Assembly (NCBI RefSeq): GCF_003355495.1
Contig: NZ_CP031337.1
Coordinates: forward strand, 1,121,001 to 1,185,000
DNA length: 64,000 nucleotides
Direction: 5' to 3'
From: Crenobacter cavernae
GTDB lineage: Bacteria > Pseudomonadota > Gammaproteobacteria > Burkholderiales > Chromobacteriaceae
Under the pieces are notes generated by a model. That model searched no databases and was not told the origin of the DNA. It saw only the letters and a program-made list of their open reading frames with translations. The translations under genes were made by a program, and so were the position numbers. Below, piece after piece: positions 1 through 8,293 of the stretch (its first letter is position 1; the number at the start of each line of letters is the position of its first letter).

Positions 1-437
1 CGGGCATGCGCGCCGAGCAGTGGCACCGCGTGCTGGACGTGTCGCTGAACGGCTTCTTCCACGTCACCCAGCCGCTGCTGCTGCCGATGATCCGCACCCG
101 CTGGGGGCGCATCGTCAATATCAGCTCGGTCGCGGGCCTGGCCGGCAACCGCGGCCAGGTCAACTACGCGGCGGCCAAGGCCGGCCTGCACGGCGCGACC
201 AAGGCGCTGGCGCTGGAAGTGGCCAGCCGCGGCATCACGGTGAACGCGGTCGCGCCGGGCCTGATCGATACCGGAATGACGGAGGGGGCGTTCGATCCGG
301 ACTTCATCCGCGAGATGATCCCGATGCAGCGCGCCGGCCGTCCCGAGGAAGTGGCGGCGCTGGTGGGTTTTCTGTGTTCCGACGACGCCGGCTACATTTC
401 CGGCCAGGTGATGTCGGTCAACGGCGCGTTTTACTAG
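1..437 (+). CDS. SDR-family 3-oxoacyl-ACP reductase, FabG-like (5' end outside window)
   Basis: C-terminal part of a short-chain dehydrogenase/reductase that likely reduces a beta-ketoacyl-ACP with NADPH. The reading frame enters from the left edge (codons in phase with base 3). It keeps the catalytic serine region (INISSVAG), the YAAAK catalytic Tyr-Lys pair, and the family ending GQVMSVNGAFY. It ends at TAG 435-437 and overlaps the convergent glycosyltransferase gene by 20 bp. The XanB2-like, acyltransferase and glycosyltransferase genes beside it suggest the ketoreductase of an aryl-polyene pigment cluster rather than the housekeeping FabG. The fold is certain; the pathway is inferred. Confidence 0.88.
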   Translation, partial: GMRAEQWHRVLDVSLNGFFHVTQPLLLPMIRTRWGRIVNISSVAGLAGNRGQVNYAAAKAGLHGATKALALEVASRGITVNAVAPGLIDTGMTEGAFDPDFIREMIPMQRAGRPEEVAALVGFLCSDDAGYISGQVMSVNGAFY

Positions 438-1185
438 CGAGCCGGCGCGCCACGAGCAGCGGCAGGCGCAGCAGAAAGCCCGCGAACAGCCGGCTGTGCA
501 TGCCGGTGAGCAAGAGGTTGTCGCGCAGATAATTGAAGTGCGACACGCCGCCCTCGTCGGCGTCGAAGTAGCGGACCGGGCAGGGCAGGTTGACCGGGCG
601 CACGCCATGCCAGCACAGCCGCACGGCGGCTTCCGGATCGAAATCGAAGCGGCGCATCCAGCGCTGCTTTTTCATCACCGCGATCAGCGGCGCCACCGGG
701 TAGACGCGAAAGCCGAACAGCGAATCGCCGATGCCCATCCACAGCGTTTCCAGATTCGCCCAGCCATTCGACACTTTGCGCCCGCGCACGCGCAGTTTGG
801 GCGCGTTCGCGTCGAACTGCGGCACGCCCAGCACCATCGCATCCGGTTCGGCGATCGAGCGCGCCATGAAGGCGGGAATCGCCGCGGCCGGATGCTGGCC
901 GTCCGAGTCCATCGTCAGCGCGTGCGTGAAACCGGCAGCCTCGGCCAACGTCAGGCCATAGAGCACCGCCGCGCCCTTGCCGCGGTTCTGGGGCAACACC
1001 TCGACGCGCAGGCCCGGGTCCTCGGCGGCCATCGCCATGAGACCCTGGGCGCTGCCGTCGCTGCTGCCGTCGACGATCACCCACACCGGGTTCCATTGTT
1101 CGCGCGCGGCGCGCACCGTGTCGTAGACCTTGGGGCCGGGGTTGTAGCTGGGGATCAGCACCAGATGGCTGGAAGAGGGCGTCAT
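418..1185 (-). CDS. family 2 glycosyltransferase of the aryl-polyene cluster
   Basis: 255-aa GT2 (GT-A fold) protein. The N-terminus has the nucleotide-sugar signature LIPSYNPG...VDGSSDGS, followed by the DSDGQ segment (metal-binding DXD type) and a C-terminal RRFDFDPEAAVRL region. The start at 1185 was chosen because its ATG overlaps the upstream acyltransferase stop as ATGA, giving a coupled trio with the genes at 1182-1967 and 1964-2965. Such GT2 proteins are regular members of aryl-polyene/xanthomonadin loci, where they are thought to decorate the lipid-linked pigment. Donor and acceptor cannot be read from sequence. The frame stays open much further upstream, but that is GC-rich shadow. 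Confidence 0.88.
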   Translation of the reverse strand: MTPSSSHLVLIPSYNPGPKVYDTVRAAREQWNPVWVIVDGSSDGSAQGLMAMAAEDPGLRVEVLPQNRGKGAAVLYGLTLAEAAGFTHALTMDSDGQHPAAAIPAFMARSIAEPDAMVLGVPQFDANAPKLRVRGRKVSNGWANLETLWMGIGDSLFGFRVYPVAPLIAVMKKQRWMRRFDFDPEAAVRLCWHGVRPVNLPCPVRYFDADEGGVSHFNYLRDNLLLTGMHSRLFAGFLLRLPLLVARRLASKTRR

Positions 1186-1967
1186 GCAAGGCTTTCGGCT
1201 GCGGCCGGCTGCGGGGTCAGCGCGCCGACGATGTGCTGCTCGATCGCGCGGGTCAGTTCGCGGGTGTCGGTTTCGGGCTCGAAGCGTTCGCCCAGCCTTA
1301 CCCGGAAGCGTATCGGCAGCAAAGGAGTTTTCAGGGCCGGCCAGCCCTTGGACAGGTAGGGCGAGTCGGTTTCGATGATCAGCGTCTGCACCGCCACGCC
1401 GGCGCGCCGCGCGATCAGCGCGGCGGTCGGCGCGAAAGGGCTCACCGGGTGGTGGCGGCTGCGTCCGCCCTCGGGAAACAGCAGGAGCTGGCCGCCGCTC
1501 TGCAGCTCGCGGCTGGCGGCGAGCACCATAGACAGCGGCGCGTCGTTGCGGATATAGCCGGCCAGCCGCGCGGCCGCGCCGAACAGCGGGTTGTCGAGCA
1601 GGCTGGCCTTCATGATGCACGCGACGTTCGGCAGCCGGGAGATCAACAGCGGCGCGTCGAGCAGGCCGGGGTGGTTGGCGACCAGCACCAGCGGGCCGGC
1701 GTCTCGCAGGCTGTCGAGCTCGTCCAGCTCGAAACGGCAGGCGCCGAGCGCAGAAAGCCCCCAGAGATACAGCCGGAAACTGCGCATCGCCGCCCGGCGG
1801 CCGAGCGGCCGGCCGCGCCGGGCGGTCAGCACCAGGCGCAGCGGCAGCGCGATCACGCCCCACGACAGGCAGATCAGCGCCAGGAACAGCCAGCCTAGCG
1901 CCAGCCGCAGCACGTCGTGCGGGCGTCGCAGCAGGTCGGGCAAGGGCAGAGGCAGACGGCGGATCAT
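1182..1967 (-). CDS. lysophospholipid acyltransferase (PlsC-like), aryl-polyene cluster
   Basis: 261-aa membrane-associated acyltransferase. One hydrophobic N-terminal segment (LALGWLFLALICLSWGVIALPL, split by Gly/Ser) precedes the LPLAT motif NHPGLLDAP (HX4D catalytic His/Asp). The later FPEGGRSR matches the EGTRS substrate-binding motif. Start at 1967 overlaps the XanB2-like stop as ATGA, and its own stop overlaps the next start in the same way, so translation of the three genes is probably coupled. By context it may attach the aryl-polyenyl chain to a glycerol or lipid carrier. A general phospholipid role cannot be excluded. Confidence 0.87.
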   Translation of the reverse strand: MIRRLPLPLPDLLRRPHDVLRLALGWLFLALICLSWGVIALPLRLVLTARRGRPLGRRAAMRSFRLYLWGLSALGACRFELDELDSLRDAGPLVLVANHPGLLDAPLLISRLPNVACIMKASLLDNPLFGAAARLAGYIRNDAPLSMVLAASRELQSGGQLLLFPEGGRSRHHPVSPFAPTAALIARRAGVAVQTLIIETDSPYLSKGWPALKTPLLPIRFRVRLGERFEPETDTRELTRAIEQHIVGALTPQPAAAESLA

Positions 1968-2965
1968 GGCGCGACACGCAGCGGGTGGCCGGCCGACGCC
2001 TCGATCTCCACCAGGAGATCGGCGCGGCAGACGTCGGCCTTGAGATAAACGGCGTTGAGCTTGGCGCCGACTTCGGCCCCGAGCAGTTCGGCCACCAGAG
2101 GCTGGTGTTCGGGGTGGCGCAGGTAGACGGTGTAGTGCAGCGCCGCGAGCGGGAAATCGGCCTCGGGCAGCCGGCGGCGCGTTTCTTCCAGCACTGTGCG
2201 GATATTGCGCAGCGTCTCGCGGGTCTGCTCGGCGACATCGCCTGCGTGCAGCGTGCGGTGGCCGACGATGCTGGCGGTGCCGGACAGCCACAGCTGCGGC
2301 CGGCCTTCCAGCCACGAGACGCTGGCGCGCGCGAAGGTCGGTGCGCGCGGGCCGTAGTCGCTCGGATAGTCGTAGGCGCTGACCTGGCGCGGGTTCTCAA
2401 TCGCGAGCGCCGGCTCGCGCCCGGCCAGCACCGCCACCACCAGCGGCCCGCTCTGGCTGCCCAGCGCGCAGGCGGCCGGCACCGCGGCGTTCACGCTGCG
2501 CCCGGCGTCGGCAAACGCCTGCTGGCGTCCGTAGTTGAACTGGCGGTAGCGCTCCAGCCCGTTCTCGTCGCCGTGGATATCGGCCAGATAGTTCCAGAAC
2601 CGCCAAGGCGCCGAATAGCCCTCTTTTTCCAGCACATCGAACAGCGCATGGTAGGCGACACGGCTGGCCTCGCGCAGCGACGACAAGGCCCCACCGTAGG
2701 CGTCTTCTTCGACGCTCAGCGCGGCGAACAGGCAGTCGGGATGGCGCCATACGCGCAGCGCGCCGAATCGGGCGTGCTCCACGGGCTGGCGGCTGGCGAA
2801 CAGGCTGAACAGCGGGAGATCGGGTCGGGAGGCGCCGAGCCGGGCCATCGCCACTTCGGGCAGGCCGGTCTCGCCGGCCGGGCCATAGCACAGCCCGCCG
2901 AGCAGCGCGGCAGGCGAGTCGGGCGGGCAGGCAGTCCAGACGAGTTCGAGGTGTTCGTTCGGCAT
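1964..2965 (-). CDS. chorismatase of the FkbO/Hyg5/XanB2 family (pteridine-dependent deoxygenase-like)
   Basis: 333 aa, the usual length for this RidA-fold duplicated family. XanB2 of Xanthomonas hydrolyses chorismate to 3- or 4-hydroxybenzoate, the starter unit for aryl-polyene pigments. Recognisable segments are WRFWNYLADI, the YEGR/FNYGRQQAF region, SAYDYPSDYGPRAP, and the C-terminal RidA-like LHYTVYLRHPEH...LNAVYLKADVCRADLLVEIE. It is the first gene of a tightly overlapping operon with an acyltransferase and a glycosyltransferase. Start at 2965; 300 bp of non-coding DNA lies upstream. Family assignment is firm; whether the product is 3-HBA or 4-HBA is not visible. Confidence 0.88.
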   Translation of the reverse strand: MPNEHLELVWTACPPDSPAALLGGLCYGPAGETGLPEVAMARLGASRPDLPLFSLFASRQPVEHARFGALRVWRHPDCLFAALSVEEDAYGGALSSLREASRVAYHALFDVLEKEGYSAPWRFWNYLADIHGDENGLERYRQFNYGRQQAFADAGRSVNAAVPAACALGSQSGPLVVAVLAGREPALAIENPRQVSAYDYPSDYGPRAPTFARASVSWLEGRPQLWLSGTASIVGHRTLHAGDVAEQTRETLRNIRTVLEETRRRLPEADFPLAALHYTVYLRHPEHQPLVAELLGAEVGAKLNAVYLKADVCRADLLVEIEASAGHPLRVAP

Positions 2966-3032
2966 AGTGGGTTAGCAGTCTGCAAAAGAAAATCCGCCGA
3001 TCAATGTGCAATTGAATCAGCGGATTATCGAA

Positions 3033-3062
3033 TGGCTTGCGGGGGCAGGGCTTGAACCTAGG
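3033..3062 (-). other. tRNA-fMet 3'-end-like fragment (possible attachment-site remnant)
   Basis: On the minus strand this reads as a T-arm with TTCAAGC loop followed by CCCCCGCA and a CCA-like end, resembling the 3' third of initiator tRNA-Met. One base is inserted before CCA, and the 5' acceptor half and anticodon arm are not present. Such 3' fragments arise when elements integrate at tRNA genes. It could also be chance resemblance. Confidence 0.35.
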
Positions 3063-3216
3063 GCTTCGAGTGTCTGCGAGACCTTGCGGACCTCCCGGAC
3101 CCTACCGCCGCGCGTGGGGCGTATTCTCTTGGCGCGACGTCCAGCTGTCAAGTCCCCGGCTGCGCAACCTTAGCGAAATCAGTCGCTTAGCCATTTCCCG
3201 GATAGAGGCGTGCGCC

Positions 3217-3230
3217 GTTCCACGTGAAAC
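3217..3230. promoter_or_regulatory. parS-like ParB-binding palindrome
   Basis: GTTCCACGTGAAAC, one base away from the perfect GTTTCACGTGAAAC core of the widely conserved chromosomal parS. Intergenic. Two similar sites lie at 18898 and 21332. Confidence 0.55.
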
Positions 3231-3265
3231 GGCATCGCCAGAAACGCCTCGTCAGCCGGGCGTTT

Positions 3266-3529
3266 TCAGGGGCGGCTCGCGGCCAATGCGCGCGCCTGCT
3301 GGCGGCGCCAGAGGCGCACCCCGCCGATCAAGGTGACCAGCAGCCACGTGCACTGCGTGACGAAGGACGCGAGGTTGAAGCTGTGCGACAGCGACACCAG
3401 GATGCACGCCGGCCCCAGCACGTTGAGCGCGAAGTAGCGCGGACTCTCGGGGCTCCAGCCCATGAGCTGGACGCCGAAATAGGCGGCGAGGTAGGCGACC
3501 ACGCCGATCAGACCGATCAGGTCATACAT
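3266..3529 (-). CDS. small inner-membrane protein, CBU_0592-like
   Basis: 87-aa protein that is mostly hydrophobic: LIGLIGVVAYLAAYFGVQLM, an ALNVLGPACILVSL segment and a CTWLLVTLIGGVRLW segment give about three membrane helices, ending in a basic tail (RRQQAR). This resembles small conserved membrane proteins of the CBU_0592 type, which have no assigned reaction. It lies 71 bp downstream of betA on the same strand, so it may be the last gene of the oxygenase-betB-betA operon. Start at 3529 (ATG TAT GAC) was chosen because no better start exists before the hydrophobic region. Confidence 0.65.
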   Translation of the reverse strand: MYDLIGLIGVVAYLAAYFGVQLMGWSPESPRYFALNVLGPACILVSLSHSFNLASFVTQCTWLLVTLIGGVRLWRRQQARALAASRP

Positions 3530-3600
3530 GATGAAAACCACAGCAAGGATGCGATAGACCGGGGGCGCGCGCGGCGTCCCCGGAGACAGGCCGGCCAGGC

Positions 3601-5340
3601 CTAGCGGGCGATGGTGGACTCCGCCTGGCGCCGGCCCTGGGAGCTTGCCCCGCCCGACACCGGGCTCACGCGCAACGGCGCGCCGCCCGCCTTGTAATAG
3701 GGTGCGCTCGAGCGCGCCAGAGGCTCGCGGCCGCGGATCTTGTCGGCGATCTTCTCGGCCATCATGATCGTCGGCGCGTTGAGATTGCCGGTGATGATGC
3801 GCGGCATGATCGACGCGTCCACCACGCGCAGCCCGGAAAGTCCGTGCACGCGACCCTCGTTGTCGACCACCGCCTCCGGATCGCTCTCGTCGCCCATCTT
3901 GCAGGTGCACGATGGGTGCAGCGCGGTCTCGGCGTGTTCCTTCACGAAGGCGTCGATCTCGGCGTCGGTCTGGATCATCGCGCCCGGCTTGATCTCGCGG
4001 CCGCGGAACTGATCGAACGCCTGCTGTGCGACGATCTCGCGCGTGATGCGCACGCCGGCGCGGAATTCGCGCCAGTCTACGTCGTGCGCCATGTAGTTGA
4101 ACAGGAGGCGCGGATGCTGGCGCGGGTCGCGGCTCGCGAGCTTGACGAAGCCGGTGCTCGGCGAGCGCATCGAGCCGACGTGGCACTGGAAGCCGTGGCT
4201 TTTTACCGGGTTGCTGCCGTCGTAGTTCATCGCCAGCGGGATGAAGTGGTACTGCAGGTTCGGCCACGCGAACTCGTCGCTGCTGCGGATGAAGCCGCCG
4301 GCCTCGAAGTGGTTCGAGGCGGCGATGCCGGTGCCGTTCAGGTACCACTCGATGCCGATCGCCGGCTTGTTCCACCATTGCAGCGCCGGGTAGAGCGACA
4401 CCGGCTTGGTGCACTCGTACTGCAGGTACATCTCGAGATGGTCCTGCAGGTTCTCGCCGACGCCCTTGAGGTCCACGACCGGCGCGATGCCCAGCGCGGA
4501 GAGCTCGTCGGCGTTGCCGACGCCCGAACGCAGCAGCAATTGCGGCGACGCGATCGCGCCGTTGGAGACGATCACCTCGCGGCTGGCCCGCGCTTCGCGC
4601 GGCTCGTCCCCCTGCAGATAACTGATCCCTATAGCGCGCTTGCCCTGGAACAGCACCCGATCGGCGAGCGCGCGGGTGTGCACGGTAAGGTTAGGTCTAT
4701 CCTTCGCCTGGTCCAGATACGCGAGCGACGTGCTGCAGCGACGCCCCTTGGCGGTCGTGGTGCGGTCCATCGGGCCGAAGCCTTCCTGACGGTAACCGTT
4801 GAGATCGTCGGTGGCCGGGTAGCCGGCCTGATCGCCGGCCTCGATGAAGGCGTCGAACAGCGGGCTGATATTTGCCTTGGGAGTAGTGACGTGCAAGGGG
4901 CCGTCGCCGCCGTGGTAGTCGTTCGCGCCCTTGTCGTAGGTTTCGGCCTTCCTGAAGTAGGGCAGACAGTCGGCGTAGCTCCAGTCCTCCAGCGACTTGT
5001 TCTCGGCCCAGCCGTCGTAGTCCATCGCGTTACCGCGGATGTAGACCATGCCGTTGATCAGCGACGAGCCGCCGAGGCCCTTGCCACGGCCCTGCGTCAT
5101 CTTGCGGCCGCCCATGTGCGGCTCCGGCTCGGTGACGTAGGCCCAATTGTACGTGGTGCCCTGCAACGGGTAGGCGAGCGCCGCCGGCATCTGCGTGCGC
5201 CAGTCTAGCCGCCAGTCCGGTCCGCCGGCTTCCAAGAGCAGCACGCTGACGTCGGCGTCTTCGGTCAGCCGCGCCGCCAGCACGCAGCCGGCCGAGCCGG
5301 CGCCGACGATGATGTAGTCGTATTCCTTGATTGCGCTCAT
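3601..5340 (-). CDS. betA: GMC-family choline dehydrogenase, BetA-like
   Basis: 579-aa FAD flavoprotein oxidising choline (or a related amino alcohol) to the aldehyde. The N-terminus has the Rossmann GxGxxG signature (YIIVGAGSAGCVLAARL), then the GMC signature region GRGKGLGGSSLINGMVYIRG, and a C-terminal catalytic region with HPSCTCKMG and the second GMC signature ending GNLNAPTIMMAEKIAD. Length is slightly above the usual 550-560 because of a Ser/Gly/Arg-rich tail. A good ribosome site (GAGGAG) precedes the start on the minus strand. It follows betB in the same operon. No BetI-type repressor is adjacent, unlike classical bet loci. Substrate specificity is inferred from family. Confidence 0.9.
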   Translation of the reverse strand: MSAIKEYDYIIVGAGSAGCVLAARLTEDADVSVLLLEAGGPDWRLDWRTQMPAALAYPLQGTTYNWAYVTEPEPHMGGRKMTQGRGKGLGGSSLINGMVYIRGNAMDYDGWAENKSLEDWSYADCLPYFRKAETYDKGANDYHGGDGPLHVTTPKANISPLFDAFIEAGDQAGYPATDDLNGYRQEGFGPMDRTTTAKGRRCSTSLAYLDQAKDRPNLTVHTRALADRVLFQGKRAIGISYLQGDEPREARASREVIVSNGAIASPQLLLRSGVGNADELSALGIAPVVDLKGVGENLQDHLEMYLQYECTKPVSLYPALQWWNKPAIGIEWYLNGTGIAASNHFEAGGFIRSSDEFAWPNLQYHFIPLAMNYDGSNPVKSHGFQCHVGSMRSPSTGFVKLASRDPRQHPRLLFNYMAHDVDWREFRAGVRITREIVAQQAFDQFRGREIKPGAMIQTDAEIDAFVKEHAETALHPSCTCKMGDESDPEAVVDNEGRVHGLSGLRVVDASIMPRIITGNLNAPTIMMAEKIADKIRGREPLARSSAPYYKAGGAPLRVSPVSGGASSQGRRQAESTIAR

Positions 5341-5421
5341 CGCAATCTCCTCTTCGGTGAGGGAACGCGCGGTCAGGCCGTGCCTGCCCGCGCGCTCTTA
5401 CGAGGGAAAGGTTGGCCGAGC

Positions 5422-6891
5422 CTAGGCGCCGAACCAGCCCATCGGTTTGGGCGCGAGGTTGATGTAGCTGTGCTTGAGCTCGGTGTATTCGTCGAGCCCG
5501 ATGCGCGCGAGCTCGCGGCCGATGCCGCTCGCCTTGTAACCGCCCCACGGCGCTTCCGGGAAGTACGGGTGGTAGTCGTTGACCCACACCGTACCGAAGC
5601 GCAGCGCGCGCGACATCCGGTTCGCCTTGTTAAGGTCCGTCGTCCACACAGCGGCGGCGAGACCGTACGGCGTGTCGTTAGCCAGGCGCAGCACTTCTTC
5701 TTCGCTGCTAAAACGCTCGGCGGTGATCACCGGGCCGAAGATCTCTTCCTTCGCGATCTTCATGTCGGCGCTCACGTCGGCGAGCAGCGTCGGCTCGAGC
5801 CAGAAGCCCTTCTCGTAGACCGCGCCTTCCGGGCGCTTGCCGCCGTGCACCAGGCGCGCGCCCTCGCTCAAGCCCAGCTCGACCAGGCCGAGGATCTTCG
5901 CGTGCTGCTGCGCCGACTGCACCGGGCCCATCTGCGTCTCGCCGTAAAAGCCGTTGCCGATCACGATGCGCGGCAGGCGCTCGGCTAACCTTGCGATAAA
6001 TTCATCGTAGATGCTGTCTTGCACCATCAGGCGCGAACCGGCCGAGCACACCTGTCCGGCGTGGAAGAACGCCGCGTTCAGCGCGTAGTCGACCGCGGTG
6101 TCGAGATCGGCGTCGGCGAAGACGATGTTCGGGTTCTTGCCGCCGAGCTCGAGGCCGATGCGTTTGAAGTTGCCGGTCGCCGCCTTCATGATGCTCTCGC
6201 CGGCGAACGCGCCGCCGGTGAACGACACGAGGTCGACGTCGTGGTTTTCGGCCAACTCGGCACCCACTTCGGCGCCGCCGGTCACCAGGTTGAACACGCC
6301 TTCCGGCAGATTCAGCTCGGCCAACAGTTCGGTGAAGCGGTGCGTCGTCAGCGGCGTCAGGTTGCTCGGCTTGATGATGACGGTGTTGCCGGCGCCGAGC
6401 GCCGGCGCGATCTTCCACGCCGCCTGCAGCAGCGGGTAGTTCCACGGCGTGATCAGCCCGCACACGCCGACCGGCTCGCGCAGCGTGCGGCTGATCACGT
6501 GGTGCGGCGCCTCGTTGACCGCGCCCGATTCGGACGCGACGAGGCCGGCGAAGTAGCGGAAGGTCGCCGCGATGTCGCCCATGTCGGTGCGGCTCTCGGT
6601 GATCGTCTTGCCGGTGTTCAGCGACTCGAGCCTCGCGAGGTTCTCGGCGTCTTTATCGATGAGTTCGGCGATCTTGTTCAACAGCTTCGCGCGTTCGCGG
6701 ATATTGCTGTTGCGCCACGGGCCGTGGTCGAAGGCCTTGCGGGCGGCGGCGATCGCGCGGCGCGCGTCTTCGCGGGTGCCCTCGGCTGCCTCGGCGATCA
6801 CGGTCTCGTCGGCCGGGCTGACGATGGCGCGGGTGCCGTTTGAAAGCGGCATCTGCCACTGGCCGTCGATATAGAGCTGGGTCTGGATCAT
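5422..6891 (-). CDS. betB: betaine-aldehyde dehydrogenase-like NAD(P)-dependent aldehyde dehydrogenase
   Basis: 489-aa soluble aldehyde dehydrogenase. It carries the TPWNYPLLQ cofactor motif, the catalytic glutamate in LELGGKNPNIVF, and the catalytic cysteine in FFHAGQVCSAGSRL. It ends with the C-terminal KPMGWFGA of the BetB-type group. In a bet pathway it turns betaine aldehyde into glycine betaine. It lies between the Rieske oxygenase and betA (spacings 31 and 81 bp), with a single TTGGCCGAG motif in the downstream gap. Substrate could be another amino-aldehyde, given the unusual partners. Confidence 0.9.
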   Translation of the reverse strand: MIQTQLYIDGQWQMPLSNGTRAIVSPADETVIAEAAEGTREDARRAIAAARKAFDHGPWRNSNIRERAKLLNKIAELIDKDAENLARLESLNTGKTITESRTDMGDIAATFRYFAGLVASESGAVNEAPHHVISRTLREPVGVCGLITPWNYPLLQAAWKIAPALGAGNTVIIKPSNLTPLTTHRFTELLAELNLPEGVFNLVTGGAEVGAELAENHDVDLVSFTGGAFAGESIMKAATGNFKRIGLELGGKNPNIVFADADLDTAVDYALNAAFFHAGQVCSAGSRLMVQDSIYDEFIARLAERLPRIVIGNGFYGETQMGPVQSAQQHAKILGLVELGLSEGARLVHGGKRPEGAVYEKGFWLEPTLLADVSADMKIAKEEIFGPVITAERFSSEEEVLRLANDTPYGLAAAVWTTDLNKANRMSRALRFGTVWVNDYHPYFPEAPWGGYKASGIGRELARIGLDEYTELKHSYINLAPKPMGWFGA

Positions 6892-6922
6892 TTTTAAGTA
6901 TTCCTGTTTGCTGTGCCGCGGC

Positions 6923-8044
6923 TTAGGAGAGCGCGTCGAGCACCATTTGCTGGAAGTGTTGCACGCCGTGTTCGCCGATCGCCGAGGTCTTGTCGTCGGT
7001 GATCAACAGCGGGCCCTGGCCGTTGCGGTAGCCGCGCGACTTGAGGCCGCGCTGGACCGATTCGACGATGCTGAGGTCCTCGGGCTTGAGTACGTTCTTG
7101 TAGTACTCGATCAGCTGTTGCTGTTCGGCGGTCGGCGTCGAATCGCGGAAATAGAATTCGAAGTGCTGGATGGTGGTGTCGGCGTCTATAGGGAACATGT
7201 AAAAGACGCCGTAGTTGCCGTCGCCCGGCAGCACGTTGATCGTCACGTTCGGCCACAGCCAGAAAGCGGCGAACTCGGTGTGCGCGGCCTCGTCGCCGTA
7301 GTTGAACGCGTCGCTGTCCGAACGCGTCTGGCCGACCTGGCTGGTGTAGATGCCGCGCACCTCGTGCTTGTAGGTTTCCATCCTGATCGACTCGACGAGA
7401 GCGGGGTGCGCGGTCTGGCAGTGCAGGCACTCGAGGTAGTTGTCGACGACGACCTTCCAGTTCGCCTTCATTTCATAAGTGAGCTTATGCGCCGGCACCA
7501 GCGCATCGACGTCCGGGCAGCGCGAGCGGATCTCTTCGTCAAGCTCCTTGGCCTGCTCGGCCAACGGCACAGCGTCCATGTCGAGGTTGACGAACACCAG
7601 GCCGCAGAATTCCTCGACGCGCACCGGCGTGAGCCCCGCGTTTTCTTTGCAGAAGCCCGGCACGCTCTCGCTGTTGCGCACGTGGATCACCTTGCCGTCG
7701 AGGCCGAACGCCCACGCGTGGTAGGGACAGGTGATCACATTCTTCGCCTTGCCCGAACCCTCGGCGAACAGTTCGTGCGCGCGGTGCGGGCACACGTTGT
7801 AGAAGCCGCGCAAAACGCCGTCGCGGCCGCGCACGACGAACACGTTCTCGCCGGCGACCTTGGCGGTCGCGTACGCGTTCAGCTCGGCGACCTGGCTCTT
7901 GTGCATCACGCAGACCCAGCTCTTGCTGAAGAGGGTCTTTTTCTCGAGTTCGAACACGTCGGCCGAGGTGTAGTAGTGCGCGGGCAGCGTGTAGGCGAGC
8001 GAGGCGGAGGTATCGCAGACCGGCGCGGTTTGAGCGTTTTGCAT
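6923..8044 (-). CDS. Rieske 2Fe-2S oxygenase, alpha subunit (GbcA/choline-monooxygenase-like)
   Basis: 373-aa terminal oxygenase. The N-terminal Rieske domain has CPHR followed after 16 residues by CPYH (2Fe-2S ligands). The catalytic domain has DNYLECLHCQTAH, which supplies the mononuclear-iron histidines. Related enzymes demethylate glycine betaine (GbcA), hydroxylate choline, or cleave carnitine (CntA). First gene of an operon with betB and betA, divergent from an XRE-PAS regulator. Two adjacent 19-bp palindromes (8071-8108) overlap its upstream region. The reductase it needs is probably the PDR-type protein at 17928, whose operon carries the same palindrome. The exact substrate is unresolved. 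Confidence 0.85.
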   Translation of the reverse strand: MQNAQTAPVCDTSASLAYTLPAHYYTSADVFELEKKTLFSKSWVCVMHKSQVAELNAYATAKVAGENVFVVRGRDGVLRGFYNVCPHRAHELFAEGSGKAKNVITCPYHAWAFGLDGKVIHVRNSESVPGFCKENAGLTPVRVEEFCGLVFVNLDMDAVPLAEQAKELDEEIRSRCPDVDALVPAHKLTYEMKANWKVVVDNYLECLHCQTAHPALVESIRMETYKHEVRGIYTSQVGQTRSDSDAFNYGDEAAHTEFAAFWLWPNVTINVLPGDGNYGVFYMFPIDADTTIQHFEFYFRDSTPTAEQQQLIEYYKNVLKPEDLSIVESVQRGLKSRGYRNGQGPLLITDDKTSAIGEHGVQHFQQMVLDALS

Positions 8045-8070
8045 GTTGGCTCCTCTGTAGACTCTGGTCT

Positions 8071-8108
8071 AATTTACTTTTGGTTAATTAAATCACCGTT
8101 AGTGATTT
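8071..8108. promoter_or_regulatory. tandem 19-bp palindromic operators upstream of the Rieske operon
   Basis: Two abutting palindromes with 5-bp spacers: AATTTAC-N5-GTTAATT (8071-8089) and AAATCAC-N5-GTGATTT (8090-8108, perfect). The same architecture occurs at 8267-8285 before the XRE-PAS gene and at 15923-15941 before the transporter operon. Likely binding sites for the XRE-PAS regulator. Confidence 0.65.
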
Positions 8109-8266
8109 GAACGCAGTCTAGTCAGCCCTGCCCCGGCAGATCAATTTCAAAAAAAATATCGATATCCGTCAGACGATGTTCGTTCGCTATCGCTAGCCGC
8201 GCGGATCGCCGCCTGACGGCGCGAAGTCGCGCTCCCAAGGCCGCTGGTGTAAGGTGCGGGTCAATC

Positions 8267-8285
8267 AATTCACTGTCAGTTAAAG
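8267..8285. promoter_or_regulatory. 19-bp operator in front of the XRE-PAS regulator gene
   Basis: AATTCAC-N5-GTTAAAG, eight bases before the regulator ATG. It matches the palindromes at 8071 and 15923, with a more degenerate right half. Its position suggests autoregulation. Confidence 0.55.
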
Positions 8286-8293
8286 GGCGAGCG

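Larger units (their letters stand above)
2966..3265. other. 300-bp gene-free gap: hairpin, tRNA-like fragment, parS-like site
   Basis: No credible ORF. It holds an inverted repeat at about 2990-3027 (AATCCGC ... GCGGATT), the tRNA 3'-end-like piece at 3033-3062 and the parS-like palindrome at 3217-3230. The promoter of the leftward pigment operon should lie near 2970-3030. Confidence 0.5.

Noticed and set aside
418..2400. One 660-codon leftward gene spanning the glycosyltransferase and acyltransferase
   Set aside because: The N-terminal two thirds is Arg/Pro/Ala-rich shadow of the acyltransferase and XanB2-like genes. Family start points and ATGA overlaps fix three separate genes.
3033..3115. 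Complete tRNA gene on the minus strand
   Set aside because: Only the T-arm and 3' acceptor resemble a tRNA. A matching 5' acceptor strand, D-arm and anticodon arm could not be built, and a base is inserted before CCA.
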